A stretch of DNA of 64,000 bases from Hermodice carunculata (GCA_964020975.1 OZ026623.1:86996541-87060540), one strand, 5' to 3'. Counted from the first letter of the stretch, positions 28,328 through 40,647 are shown. The notes: generated from the sequence alone by a model not told the origin. A program made the numbers and translations.

Positions 28328-29222
28328 ATGTCTGGGTGCCAGCCTAAACGTCTTGTATTTCCTCTGATTTTTTCTTTCTTTATATCCATGGCTCCCAAAT
28401 TTGTCCAAACAGAATCTCAAAAAACTGCTGCGCCCCCAATCGCCATATTTGGCATATATATTCATCTACCAGCGAAGATGTGCACCTAGGTATTGAATTG
28501 TCATGTTGTTCATTATTATGCAAAATAGGGGAAATCAAAATTTTAAATGCTCCATATCTCCCAAAATATTGCAGAGCGACACAAAATTTAAACGTGCATG
28601 TAGAGGTTTTGTGACACCTGCCTATATAATGGGCAATAAATGAAAGTTGTAGAATTTTAAATTATGCCAATTAAGGGCATTAAAAATTTCAAAGTTGAAT
28701 ATCTCCATAAACTAATATGATAGAGATGCCATTCCAATTCAATTTATAGGGTTGTGGCAAAGCCGCATCCATTGAAACATGAATCAAAGTTGCAGGATTT
28801 TAATCTATGCAAATTAGGTGAATATGCAAAATTTGAATCTTGAATAACTTCAAAAGTATTACAGACGGAGGTGCAATTCCTAACTTCAATTTATGGGTTT
28901 GTGACATAACCACATCCAATGAACCATGAGCCAAAGTTGTAGGCTTTTTAATTTATGGAAATGCGCAAAATTAACATCTTGAATAGCGTCAAAACTATTA
29001 TAGATAGTGGTGTCATTCAAACTTCAGTTTATAAGTTTGTGACAAGGCCGCACCCAATGAACCAAGAACCAAAGTTGTAGCATTTTACTTTATGCAAATT
29101 AGGCTTATGCACAAAATTTAGATTATGTTGAACAATGGTAAAGTGTAGCATTTCTAACAGTTCTCATTTTGAAGGCACCCAGACATATTTGTTCTGAAGC
29201 TATTCTTCTTTTCTAGTTTCTC
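28328..29222 (+). mobile_element. Helentron-like element, complete copy
   Basis: The left end is TGTCTGGGTGCC plus a pyrimidine tract and CCAAATTTGTCC. Core units have AATTCAATT/AACTTCAAT landmarks at about 28,736, 28,882 and 29,019 (146 and 137-bp steps). The right end has GGCACCCAGACA, the exact inverse of the left GTCTGGGTGCC, then the degraded hairpin and TTCTTTTCTAGT. Of all copies this shows the subterminal inverted repeat best. No ORF. Confidence 0.78.
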
Positions 29223-29840
29223 ATTAATTTCCAAAGGGAGATCGGGATTTCCTTTAAGAAGATAAGACAGTAGAATATCGCTCGGCAAGTGAGTAATAAG
29301 GTTAGGATTTACTCATAGAGCCAGTAGATGACACTCAGTGTTCAAGAGGTTTGCTCCATCCTCTTATATATGTTTATGATTGTGGTAAGCACAATCATTT
29401 TTTTTTTCAGTTGAGGGCTTTTCAGTTGCTGGATCCCATCTGGTATACTATTAATATGAGTAATTTTGTGACGAAAATTGTCAATATCGGGCATATTAGC
29501 AGCTTTAGGGGATCTGGCCACAAAACCTCCAGTGTGTTTAGTGCTCAACCCACACTGCATGAATCTGATGACCTATAGGCGCGCTGTCGTGGAGATAATC
29601 AACATCTGCTTGTTGAGCCTTGTGGGGGGGGGGGGTATGTTTAAAGGCGAGGGGTTTAAATTCACGAAGAACAGTCATAGAAAGGGAACTTTAACAGATC
29701 ATGACATGCATCCAAATAAAAAGGACATCATGCCATTTTGTTCCATACGAATTCTCCATTACCGTGAAGATTAACGTCCTTTATAAGAAACACAATGTAA
29801 CCATTGTAACAGAGTTTTTGTTTTTGTTTTTGTTTTTTTG

Positions 29841-29874
<34 letters not shown>

Positions 29875-31150
29875 CGTTATAAAGACACACTATAAAGGGT
29901 TATTTGAAAAGAAATACAAATTTCGATTTTCCATGACACCTGTCGGATACAAACATAGTTCATTCAAATTCTGGTTGTCATGTCAATCTGTTATACAGTC
30001 TAAAAGACTGATGCATTCCAGGGCAAAATTCTTTACAATGCTTTAACATTTTGCGCTTATTGCCAAAAGGAAGATGCTAAAAACTTGCATTTGAAGGAAA
30101 ACGGCTGCATACGAGGATGAGATCCGCAGAAACATTCAGTAAAATGTTTAGTGTAAAAGAAACTCCAAAGAAAGGAAATAATAATGCAGCAGACGACTTT
30201 CATCTGCTGTTAACGCTTTCGTAAAGTATTGTCGATAAAGTGTCTACCATAGATGGTGGACCCAGCCTTGATGGACGGTAAGACCACCACACACACAAAA
30301 GACTCTCTCCGGAGACCTTATTCTCTGTGCCCTTTTTGGCAGGGACGTACACACCCGGCGTATACATATACGTCCCTGGTTTTGGTATGTTCATATTGGC
30401 ACTCCGTTGCTATAACGTTTTTGCAGGCATACCGAAATCAAAACTACCTATGAAGTAGGTTCTGTTTTCGATTTATAAAACGCTGAATAGTCGTTAACGG
30501 TTCGGCACCGTTTTGACCGATTGTAATATGAACACTCCATACCGACATTTGCAAAAAAAAAAAAAAAAAAAAAAAAGGCTAAATACCGTTACCGTTCCGT
30601 ATTTGGGTGTAGTGCAAAAGCCCCCATACTTCCGTGTGCAACCGTTTCTCTCCAGAGACCACATGTAGGACAAAGGAAATGGGATATCCTCAAACCGATT
30701 ACCTTTCTTCAGACATTTCATGGCATTCGAAAGGCAAACACCACAAGGAGGTCCGAACGGTCTAATGTCAACTTTACCTGTGCTTTTCATTTAATAGCGC
30801 ATGCGCTGATTGGCCATTAAATATCACTACACTTGTAAACAAATACACGTGTTTCAACCCACGTGTGGCCATAGCATGATATGTAATTATGTAGTAACAG
30901 ACACCGTGCGGTTTGGGGGCAGAGGTCAAGGGAGAAGAGGGATTCCCAAATGGGCACTTAACACAGCAAACATTTTACAATGGATCTGCTCGTGGAGGAA
31001 AAGACTATCGATGGTCTGCTGTACTGTTGTAAATGGAGTCATGAACATCGACTTACATTACACTGATATCATGCTAGATATGACCAAGGAGGTTACACAA
31101 AACTGTGAACCATAAATATGTCCTGACAGTTTAATTGTATTTGTCACTGT
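29223..31150. other. Intergenic DNA, no gene seen
   Basis: Contains a G run (about 29,624-29,634), a TTTTG tract (about 29,815-29,877) and a poly-A run (about 30,551-30,576). Nothing else is recognised. Confidence 0.5.
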
Positions 31151-31157
31151 ACCCTCA

Positions 31158-31312
31158 AACTCTTCTTCTTCTTCTTCTTCTTCTTCTTCTTCTTCTTCTT
31201 CTTCTTCTTCTTCTTCTTCTTCTTCTTCTTCTTCTTCTTCTTCTTCTTCTTCTTCTTCTTCTTCTTCTTCTTCTTCTTCTTCTTCTTCTTCTTCTTCTTC
31301 TTCTTCTTCTTG
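31158..31312. repeat. (CTT)n microsatellite, about 155 bp
   Basis: Uninterrupted trinucleotide tract that abuts directly the first core unit of a Helentron-like copy. Confidence 0.97.
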
Positions 31313-31853
31313 TCATTCAAATTCTACTAGAGGGTTATTGACCATTGCGCATCTAATGAATTTAAAACAAAAGTTGCAGCAATTTAAATTATGCTAATTA
31401 GCAGCATTTAAAAGTTTCAAATGGAATATTTTCAAAATTATTATAAAGATGTAATTTAAACTTGTAATAGAGGGTGATTGATCATTGCACATGTTATAAA
31501 TCTAAAACAAAAATTGTAGCAATTTAAATTATGCTAATTAGCAGTTTTTGAAATTTTCAATCTTGAATATCTTCAACACTATAATAGATAGAAATGTCAT
31601 TCCAACTTCAACTAAGGGGTTGTTGACCATTGCGCACCTAGTGAATTAAAAACAAAAGTTGTAGCAATTTGACTTATGCAAAATAGCACCATTAGAAATT
31701 TTAAATCTAAAATAACTTCAAAGCTATAATAGATAGAGACTCCATTCCAACTTCTACTCCTGTGTTATGGACTAGTTGTACATTGCCATACCAATATGCT
31801 TTGAAGACACACACACTGATTTACTATGCAGCAAATCATCTTTTCTAGTTTTC
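31313..31853 (+). mobile_element. Helentron-like element lacking the 5' module
   Basis: Core begins immediately after the CTT tract at GTCATTCAAATTCTACTAGA. GACCATTGCGCA-type landmarks recur about every 137-149 bp. The last 100 bp (TATGGACTAGTTGTACATTG to hairpin and CATCTTTTCTAGT) closely match the complement of 12,984-13,085. The copy at 56,287 begins at the same core position, so this 5' boundary is probably a subfamily property. Confidence 0.72.
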
Positions 31854-33085
31854 ACAATGTTTTTGTAGCCCCATCGTCTGCTACCCCATCGTTAATCCTT
31901 TCTGTGAACCAATTTCAAATGATACTGTGTATATTTAGCAAGAATTATATTTCGATCAAGTTTCTACATATTGCCAAACTTTGGTCAGTATTGCCATTCA
32001 AAATTTTTTCCATGCCGACCAACACACTTGAAGGCGAAAGGGGCGAAGGAGAGGTCGCAATTAACAATAGGAGACATTCATATTTATCTGCGATCCTGCT
32101 CACTTCCTGTGTTGCCGGGGCAACAGCATGATCCGTCCACCATGATTAGAGCAGATTTGTGTAATATACTACATAAACATCCATAAATAACACCTTTTCA
32201 ACCAAAAGAGAGCCCATTTCTAACCAATTTAGGCATCCTTTTTGTTTCAAATATATATTAATACATTTTTTTATTCTGTATTTGTGTTGTTCATTTTGTT
32301 GAAAAAGTACTTTTGACCATGCTAAATACATGGATCTGCCCTGATGCAGGTGGCTCTCTTTTTTGCTCAATAGGTGTTAGAGTAAGACTGCACTTAGATA
32401 TGAATACATCCTATTGTATGTGTATTTCGCTAAATACACAACCCAATACACAAAGGGCTTGAGGTCTGTATTCCCATAAGATTCTATGTTAAATTAACAT
32501 TCAATACGTTAAAATGTTTTGCAGGAAAAGTTATCAAATTTGCAAGGGTATTTCAACTATATACAACTTTTTTAGCACAAGAAATTTGGTGTTTCTAGGT
32601 AGAGTGGTTTCAAAGTTGCATGGGTGCAGATTATAACGGAAACTAATGATAATACACATACCTAGCCCGCCTGTCGCATGAACCAGTTGACCTTGACCTT
32701 ACCTTGATGGTGGCAATCCTAGGAGTGTTTTCACGGCGATCTACACCATAATTTTTCTTGGCTTGTTCTGATCATGGAGTGCACAGGGGATATCAGAGTT
32801 TGATAGCTGCAAGTTATTTTAATGTGCTTCCTTCCGTTGGGAAAAAAAAAACAAGTTTACTTTTCAAAAAGGAACCAGACTTGACTGGTGTAAAAGGGGA
32901 GAAATCGGTTGGGACAAGTTTGTACACAATAGACCTGTTTATACCGAGTTGTACCGAACTTTTCCGGACCGAAATAAATTATGCATTCCATTGTTGGCCT
33001 GATTGTCCAATCAGCAAGTCGTCGAGTCTGGCATTTGCCTTCATGTTTACAACGGATGCCACAGCTAACGCTGGTGATAACAGCA
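31854..33085. other. Intergenic DNA, no gene seen
   Basis: Unrecognised. The open frame from 32,758 that runs into the AAT repeat is partly an artefact of the repeat, and its first 110 codons have no recognisable domain. Confidence 0.5.
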
Positions 33086-33088
33086 TGG

Positions 33089-33153
<65 letters not shown>

Positions 33154-33190
33154 GATAATGATAATGATAATGATAATGATAATGATAATG

Positions 33191-33233
<43 letters not shown>

Positions 33234-33284
33234 CAATAACAATGATAATGACAATAATAACAATAACAACAATAATAATAATAG
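33089..33284. repeat. (AAT)n(AATGAT)n compound microsatellite
   Basis: Blocks of AAT, AATGAT and AAC variants. On the minus strand it directly follows the LINE's TTTAAATAAAGC. Confidence 0.97.
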
Positions 33285-34800
33285 CTTTATTTAAAGATGG
33301 TAAACTATGCCATTATGGGCACAATGATCTTCAATGGGCCATTTATCAAGATGTCATTATAAAATACTACATATGTACCTTTAATAAATTAAAACTAAAA
33401 GCAACATTGATTTAAAAAATATATATATACACTTTACAGTCACTCCCTGGCAAAAGTTGGTGTATCTAATGTAAAATATTCTTTTTCGTACAGACATCCC
33501 TTTAAGTATTGCACATATCGTGTTTTAAAGGTATTCAAGTTTTGCGACTGTTTCATGTGATCATCCAGCCTGTTCTACAGTATGGCGCCTCTGTAGGTAA
33601 AAGTCCTCTGACCAATAGAAATTTTGTAGGCTGGCACATACATATTTCCTGATTGACTACTTCTCGTGCTATAGGCATGACTATGCTGAACATCTGTAAA
33701 AGCATCCTGGAGGTATTGTGGCGCTGTTCCATGTTTGGTTCTGTACATGAGTAATCCCTGATAATATTCTATTCGAGTATCTATCGGCATCCAACCTAGA
33801 GATCTAAAAAGATGTACAGTCCTTACTTGATCAACATTTTTTACATTTAGTATTGATCTAGCATCCATTTTCATGTATTTGTGTATTTTGATCAAAAGCT
33901 CCTTTGAGCAGTTTCCTCCACACAACACATCCATAATCAATCATTGGTTGAACCAGTCCAGAAAAGAAGCTCTGTCTAGCTCTGAGTGTTAGTCGATGTT
34001 TTATTTTGTTGATAAGGTACAACCTGCTCTTCAGTTTGGAACATCATTGTGTCACATGGGCATCCCAGGTCATTTTGCTGTCAATGTGCAGACCAAGTAG
34101 TTTGTGTGTATCAACCTTTTTGACCTTAAAATTGTTTACAACGATTGAGCAATTATCCATGTTTTCTTTTAGTCTCTGTGTTCTCCCTACCAACATACAT
34201 TCAGTTTTTTTCGAGATTAAGAACCATCCTGTTGCCCGTAATCCATTTGTGGATAGGCTGTGCATCTGTGCTTAAAGTGAGGTTTATGGTCTCAATTATG
34301 TGACGCCTAGTATACAATGTAGAGTCATGTGCGTACATTTTCAAGCGGGTATTGCGAACCTCGAGTATAATATCATTCATAAAAACAATAAATAAAAGTG
34401 GACCTAATATTGATCCCTGTTGTATTCCAATGTTTAGTGACATACTGTGAGAGAGATGGCCATCGTAGCTTACACACTGTTGACGATCATGAAGGTATGA
34501 GTTGAACCAAGGAGGGTAGAGACTTTGACCCTCCTTGGTTGAACCAATGCAAGCTGTTTGTTCTACAACCATACAGCGATATAGTGTGCAGCAGGAGTTC
34601 ATGATCAACGAGATCAAACGCCTTCTGCAAATCAATTAACAATACTCCACACAATTTGCCGCTGTCCATTCTTTCCATGAAGTAATCTGCTAGCTTAACC
34701 ATTACCGTTTCACATGAACAATGTTTCCTGAAAAAACAGATTGTGATGAACAGTGCAAATCTTTTACGTAAGATGTCACATCAATGGTAAAACGTACATT
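33285..34800 (-). mobile_element. Degenerate CR1/L2-type LINE, 5'-truncated
   Basis: Read from 34,800 downward: FFRKHCSCETVMVKLADYF (about 34,734-34,678); RT motif A LLIDLQKAFDLVDHELL (about 34,640); motif B IQQGSILGPLLFIVFMNDI (about 34,410); motif C KMYAHDSTLY, where YADD is usual; then the thumb (HKLLGLHIDSKMTW) and C-terminus (RSLGWMPIDTRIEYYQGLLM and FTYRGA, to about 33,580). The 3' UTR ends with AATAAAG followed by ATT repeats. A frame change near 34,738 and others separate the pieces, so it is dead. No endonuclease domain remains. Confidence 0.85.
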
Positions 34801-35496
34801 TTAGTTTGCTGACAGTTTGAGTTAACCCCTAGCAAGCCGTGTTTTAGCACACTCGAAATGTATGTGAGCATCGTTTGCCATCATTGTTGCGTCCAGCCGC
34901 GCGCAACGCAAGCCAACCTTCAATTAGCTTCCCGCTGGCCAGCAATGTTTATTTACCTGCAATCGTGTGAATTTTATCGTATACAAACTTCAATACTTGC
35001 CTATGGCTTTTTCGATTTTGCGGTAAAAACATATGTATTCTTACCAAATGGATAAAAAGCCAACAACTGCCCGTTTTTCACGACGTTTTGAATGATACAA
35101 CTGTAAAATTTACCCTCAAAACTTTGTGACTTTGCACTTTTGCGGTCACGATGTTTGGCATCGTCCGCCATTTTTTTCATACTGCTGGAATCCTCAGATT
35201 TTCGTCTGTCTATGTAAGCAGCTCTCTTATTGGCTAAGAAAAAAAAATCCTGGGATATCCCTCGAAAACTGGCCCAAAATGGGAATCTATTTTCATATCC
35301 CTCATTATAAATGCGCTTAGGATATTCGAGGCTCCTGGTTGGATCGATTTGATTACGTGTTGCTCACTGTGCAATCAAACTCGTTCTTACCCATGTACCT
35401 GCCTCTGGCGCAATGTTAAGAAAGTGAACGAGTCGTATTCTTACAAAGATTATTGGACCAAGATGCTAAATTTTCACATTATGTATTTTCACAAAA

Positions 35497-35500
<4 letters not shown>
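34801..35500. other. Intergenic DNA, no gene seen
   Basis: Unrecognised sequence between the LINE and an AT repeat. Confidence 0.5.

Positions 35501-35570
<70 letters not shown>
35500..35570. repeat. (AT)n microsatellite
   Basis: Uninterrupted dinucleotide tract. Confidence 0.97.
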
Positions 35571-35572
<2 letters not shown>

Positions 35573-36900
35573 AAATAGAATTTTAAAAAAAACACACACA
35601 TACACTTCAATCAAACAAATCTAGACACAGATAGAGGCAGAAGTGACAATTCCTTACGGAAGGCAAAGCAAATACTGCGCGGTGATGAAGCGAAGATTTG
35701 CGCAGCCGCATGGAGTATTAGGCCTATACCTCCATGGTAGCCGTAAACACCGTGATGATGCGTCAGTTATTGATGTTTTAAACAAAATTTTGTTGTTTTA
35801 ATTTTATTAAAATGTTTGAATGGAACAAATCTGTATGACAGAACAAGATAGTAATTAAATTCATGATCGAAGGCCGGAAAAAATAGACTTACATGACGGA
35901 AAATCATGCCTGGAGCATGCCTGTGTGCACTCGCTTGTGTTGCACGGCGCCGTGTTGCTTCAAGTGCTTGATAAAAAAATTTGACCCGCACTTAAGATCA
36001 GACTCTTGGCACCACCTACGGCATCAAATTTTCAGGTGAATTGAAATAGAAAGTGCACAGAAATGTAAATCATGGAATTTCTGACCAACTTAGTGTTTAT
36101 CACATGGAATGAATCGAAAAAAAAAAAGAGAGAGAGAGGGAGAGCCCTGACATGTTCAATCATGCATGTCGCTTGCGTTGCGCAAGTGAGTAAAAACCTG
36201 CCCAGTGGCAAACTGTCTGCGATGTGAAATACAGGAAGTTTGCTATGGGTTAAATCCAAGCAGATCGTGTGTTTCACTTTCTGATCCTTCCACATGTAAT
36301 CCGGCCCGCGTGGTCGGGCACAAAATGTAAACAAAACAGGGTGCGCTTCCCGAAGTGAACCGAATAAACCCGAGTCCTATGAACTGGTCTTGGTCGGACA
36401 AGTGCGCGGGATCGCTTGTGTATGTTCTGCGCATGGTCACACAAAGATGGCTGCCGTACATCCTGTAGTAGTTTGCTGAAAATTACCATAAAGCTAAGAC
36501 AGATATGTATAAAAACGATGTATTTTTACTGAGAATATATGGAAACTATATGCGATGGAGTACCAAAATTTGTGAATGGACTGAAGTGAAACTTTTGGTA
36601 CTATATCTTTGACAAAGAAATATAAAACTATAAGTAGTATCATTGAGTGTGGAGGTCGTAATCCCTCAAATTGAAACAATACCAGGCCGCGTACAGTCTG
36701 GCAAAAACTTTCCATTAAAATAATGTGTAATATGGAGAAAGAATATCTTTAACAATTTATTGGCCCTCAGCTGTATGGACATTACATGCTTTAACAATTT
36801 TCTTCAACTTGTCAGCAAATTTTAAGGTTTTTGGTACTACATGCTACGGATTTCATTGCACCAATTTCTCCCTGATCTAATTATCTAAATAATTGATCCT
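35571..36900. other. Intergenic DNA, no gene seen
   Basis: Slightly higher G+C around 36,150-36,480 with overlapping frames on both strands. No recognisable motif. Confidence 0.5.
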
Positions 36901-36909
36901 TAACTTGAT

Positions 36910-37165
36910 ATGCAGGCAGGAAGAGAAAGATAGACATGTAGAAATAGCTTGGCAGGCAGGTAGGTAGGTATAGATTTATAGGCAGGTAGGTAACCATAGT
37001 TTGACAGGCAGGTAGGTAGCTATTGATTGGCAGGCAGGTAATTAGGTAGGTATAGATTGACAGGCAGGCAAGTAGGTATTGATTAACAGGCAGGTAGGTA
37101 GCTATAGATTGGCAGGCATGTAGATAGCTATTGATTGACAGACGTGCAGGCAGGTAGGTAGCTCC
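36910..37165. repeat. Minisatellite, unit about 26-30 bp
   Basis: Units of the form ACAGGCAGGTAGGTAGCTAT plus TGATTG repeat at least seven times, with variable GGTA numbers inside the unit, so a tetranucleotide slippage tract is nested in a longer repeat. The minus-strand frame rich in YLPA is a translation of it. Confidence 0.8.
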
Positions 37166-37694
37166 AGAATAGACATATATGTTCTTAGATAGAATCAGAA
37201 GCACTACAGTATTTAGATAGGTAGAAACAGGGAGAGAAATGTTGGTACATGCAGGTTTAGTTTTTGTTATTATTGGAAGATATTGTGTACAATTTTGCTT
37301 TTGGTGGCAGGATTTTTTTTGAAGTGAAATGTTAATTTCGACTTTGATGAATTTTATGGAAAACATCTTCAATCCACCAACAGAGACTGTTGCACGGAAA
37401 TTTGCCTCTGATATGCAACAATGAACAGTGTCGTCTGAGCATGTAACGACCAGAATGCCCTGAAGAAACATGTTTTCTGGTGGTGGTGGAAGGGGCGGGG
37501 CATTATCGTGAACGTTCTCCAAATTAGACAGTGTCATTACCATATCCAAACCGTAGTCCTAACAAAACAAAGATTGTCATTTTAAAAAAAGTATTGCTCC
37601 ATTCACCGTCATGTGGATGATAAATAAGAAATTATCTACGATGTGTAACAGAAAATCTACATGGCACATATGTTTATACGGTATGTGCGTTTCC

Positions 37695-37755
37695 CATTTT
37701 CGGATAGGTGATTGGTGCCGAAGGTTGCTGGTTCGAGACCGGGCCGTTCCATGGT
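37695..37755 (+). mobile_element. tRNA-derived SINE fragment, possible
   Basis: TGGTTCGAGACC matches the RNA polymerase III B box (GGTTCGANNCC). The preceding TTCGGAT...GTGCCGAAGG resembles an anticodon arm followed by the variable region. No A box is visible upstream, so only a 3' tRNA-like half is supported. Confidence 0.35.
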
Positions 37756-37759
37756 CACA

Positions 37760-38540
37760 AAACATAATGCAAAATTAAAACGATTTATTTTAAATATAGG
37801 TTAAATGATAAACCTGATTTTTTAACACTCGTGTGGGAACAGTACCGTCGTTTGTACGTCAGATTAATTTCCGTGCACAATAATTTGAAATTATAGTGTG
37901 TTAATATGGTTATATTGGAGGATCCTGACTGCTATATATCATTTTATTCTTTCAAGAGCCGCATCGTCAAATAGCTGCAAGAAGCCATTGTCAAATTGAT
38001 TTAAAAGACAAATCAGGTTCGATAATTTTCTATGTCAGATTTAGTGCAAGTACATTTTGATTTTCAAAAGAACAAGAAAAGCGTGCATAGTGCGCAGGTT
38101 TCCGTGGGCGTCCACCATGTTTGGTGCTTCGTTTTTATATCCAGGCCGCATCATTGCCTGGCAACTTTTTGTCCACTTTCTAAGCGTGATTTAAGATTCA
38201 AATCACCTTTATTTGATTCAAACAACATACAAAATAAATGGCAACAAATATGAATATTAATATTAAGCCAGAAATGATTCAAAATGATAATTTCAATATA
38301 ATAAGTCAGGGTGACCCAATTCAGGTTTTAAAATCCGTCAATATCATGGCCACTAACAAGTTTGTCAAGAAATTACACCATAGGCTACTAATTGGGACAG
38401 ATAGGGTGCACTCACTATACATATATTTAGTGCAATAAGTAACTAGAGTGCAATGGCTATACATATATTATTTAGTGCAATACATAATATAAGTACGAAG
38501 GATATACATATAGTTAGTACAATACATAAATAAAGTGCAA
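37760..38540. other. Intergenic DNA with short diverged repeats
   Basis: At about 38,395-38,545 phrases GTGCAAT and TATACATATA recur two to three times. Minus-strand AAATAAAGGTGATTTG at about 38,200 may be another LINE-like tail. No gene seen. Confidence 0.4.
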
Positions 38541-38770
38541 TGGCTTTATTCTTGTTTTTTTCCATGCCGACTATAAGGTTACTTTTAAAAAATATTTTGT
38601 ATGATGAACTGTTATATCAGTGAAAGCTGTAGCAAGTGCAAGATCGGGTCTTTTGTTGGATTTGTATGTTTAAGACTGTCAGCATATTTTTTAAAATATC
38701 TGGTATATTTACTGTAGCTGACTCACTGTTTGACTGGATTAGATTCCGCTATGCTACTTTGACACTGCAG

Positions 38771-38852
38771 ACGCAGATTTCAGGGGATGTCGAAACTTAA
38801 TCGTGAAGGAACAGGCAGCTAAAAGTAACGAACGTATAAAAAATGCTACCGG
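38771..38852 (+). pseudogene. Exon-like module, copy 1
   Basis: 82 nt bounded by CTGCAG and GTAAGT. One frame is open throughout and reads ADFRGCRNLIVKEQAAKSNE and onwards to NATG. The codon corresponding to the ATG of copy 3 is GTG here. No protein family is recognised. It could be coding, untranslated exon or a chance match of a repeat to splice-site consensus. Confidence 0.35.
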
Positions 38853-39358
38853 GTAAGTATTTGTTATAAAAATACCATATCAAACTCAAACATAGCACGC
38901 CTTGTGACGTCAGTAATCTTCTTCTCGCTACATTATATTTTTCAATTATCTATACATCAAAGAAAAGCTAATATTGGGTATATTTTTTTTCATTTTGGAA
39001 TGCTGTAGTAATATAAAGTTCGATTGGTGTTTAATAATCTATTTGCTTCGAAAACTTATAGTGGCCAATATTGGCTCTATTATTTTCATTTTGGAACACT
39101 ATATTTTAAGTGCGATTGGTTTTTAATAATCTTTTTGCTTCGAAAACTTACAATGGCCATGTTTTTATCACGCTCTATTATTGTTTCATTGAACAGATCT
39201 TTCTTGCTTTCCTGTTATTTCGAAAAGTGTTGCCCTTTTATATTATGCAAAACTGCCCTGATGTTACCCGGACCAAGTGGATTCCTTCTGGTATATTTAC
39301 TGTAGCTGACTCACTGTTTGACTGGATTAGATTCCGCTATGCTACTTTGACACTGCAG

Positions 39359-39440
39359 ACGCAGATTTCAGGGGATGTCGAAAGTTAATCGTGAAGGAAC
39401 AGGCAGCTAAAAGTAACAAACGTATAAAAAATGCTACCGG
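39359..39440 (+). pseudogene. Exon-like module, copy 2
   Basis: The twin of copy 1 in the 588-bp duplication, with acceptor and GTAAGT donor intact and the same frame open. It differs by N-to-K changes. The ATG position is again GTG. Confidence 0.35.
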
Positions 39441-40028
39441 GTAAGTATTTGTTATAAAAATACCATATCAAACTCAAACATAGCACGCCTTGTGACGTCA
39501 GTAATCTTCTTCTCGCTACATTATATTTTTCAATTATCTATACATCAAAGAAAAGCTAATATTGGCTATATTTTTTTCATTTTGGAATGCTGTAGTAATA
39601 TTAAGTTCGATTGGTGTTTAATAATACATTTGCTTCGAAAACATATAGTGGCCAATATTGGCTATATTATTTTCATTTTGGAACACTATATTTGAAGTGC
39701 GATTGGTTTTTAATAATCTTTTTGCTTCGAAAACTTACAATGGCCATGTTTTTATCACGCTCTATTATTGTTTCATTGAACAGATCTTTCTTGCTTTCCT
39801 GTTATTTCGAAAAGTGTTGCCCTTTTATATTATGCAAAACTGCCCTGATGTTACCCGGACCAAGTGGATTCCTTCTTTCCAATTGATCATCTGTAAATCA
39901 AAGAAAAGCCGATGAAAATCGATAGATGTGGACCAGATTTATTTTTTCATTTTGGAACACTTGAATATAAAGTTCGAGTAGTTTTCTACAATCTGTTATC
40001 TACATAATCTCTGAATTAAAAAAATACC

Positions 40029-40126
40029 CCCAGCAAACTATAAAGCTTGGCTCCATGTAGGGCCAATGTAGGGCCAATGTAATGTAACATTGGCCAACGT
40101 TGAGCCAATCTTCAATGCTTGCTGGG
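40029..40126. mobile_element. Foldback MITE with CCCAGCAA ends
   Basis: The 98-bp element starts CCCAGCAAACTATAAAGC and ends with the inverted GCTTGCTGGG. Inner arms TTGGCTCCATG/CGTTGAGCCAA and GGGCCAATGT/ACATTGGCC also pair, so nearly the whole element folds on itself. The target site duplication is not clear. It inserted into the tandem array. Confidence 0.75.
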
Positions 40127-40560
40127 TTAACAGTCTGTATGTAGATCTAGTCCACAGTGGCAATGTTTTCACTACACTTTTACGTTATTGTTTCATTGAG
40201 CGGAGCTTTCTTTGTCCCTGGTTATTTCAAAATCGTATTCGTGCATTTATATTTTCCAGGTGAAGGTCGACAGATGTGATGTTACTCTGACAAAATGGAT
40301 TCTTCATTTCCAATGGATTAATCATTTCCGAGTGGAGTGTGTCAAAAGACCACAAGACTGAAGGCGCGGACATGGTATTTTCGAATGACAATCTGAGGAG
40401 GATACACATCCTTCAAACAATTTTCTTCATTCGCTTCTGGTCGTGGAGTGCTCATGGGATATTAGATTATCAGCATGTATTTTTGGAATGTCTGACTGTG
40501 GTTGGCTTACTGTTTGACTAAATTACATTAAAGTACATGTATGTTACTTTGATATTGCAG

Positions 40561-40647
40561 ACGCAAATTCCAGGGAATGACGAAAGTTAATCATGGCAGA
40601 AGAGGCAGCTAAAAGTAAAAAAAAAAAAAGTGAAAAAATACAACCGG
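40561..40647 (+). pseudogene. Exon-like module, copy 3 (with ATG)
   Basis: After an intact acceptor, ATCATGGCAGAAGAGGCAGC gives a start followed by MAEEAAKS, then an expanded A run (KKKK) and SEKIQPG. The donor position is GGAATG instead of GGTAAG, so the splice site appears lost and the frame continues into YYTTSK. The A run suggests decay. Confidence 0.35.

Larger units (their letters stand above)
38701..39876. repeat. Recent 588-bp direct tandem duplication
   Basis: 38,701-39,288 and 39,289-39,876 are nearly identical with only scattered substitutions. The unit itself contains a diverged inner repeat of about 96 bp (CATTTTGGAA at 38,991 and 39,087). Each copy carries one exon-like module. 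Confidence 0.93.

Noticed and set aside
32758-33294. 178-codon frame ending in Asn/Asp repeats
   Set aside because: The second half is the AAT/AATGAT microsatellite and the first half shows no domain or splice signal.
36881-37549. 222-codon minus-strand frame rich in YLPA repeats
   Set aside because: It is the translation of the GGTA-containing minisatellite with short unrelated flanks.
37695-37755. Functional tRNA gene
   Set aside because: Only a B-box and half-arm are visible; no acceptor pairing or A box, so a SINE fragment is more likely.
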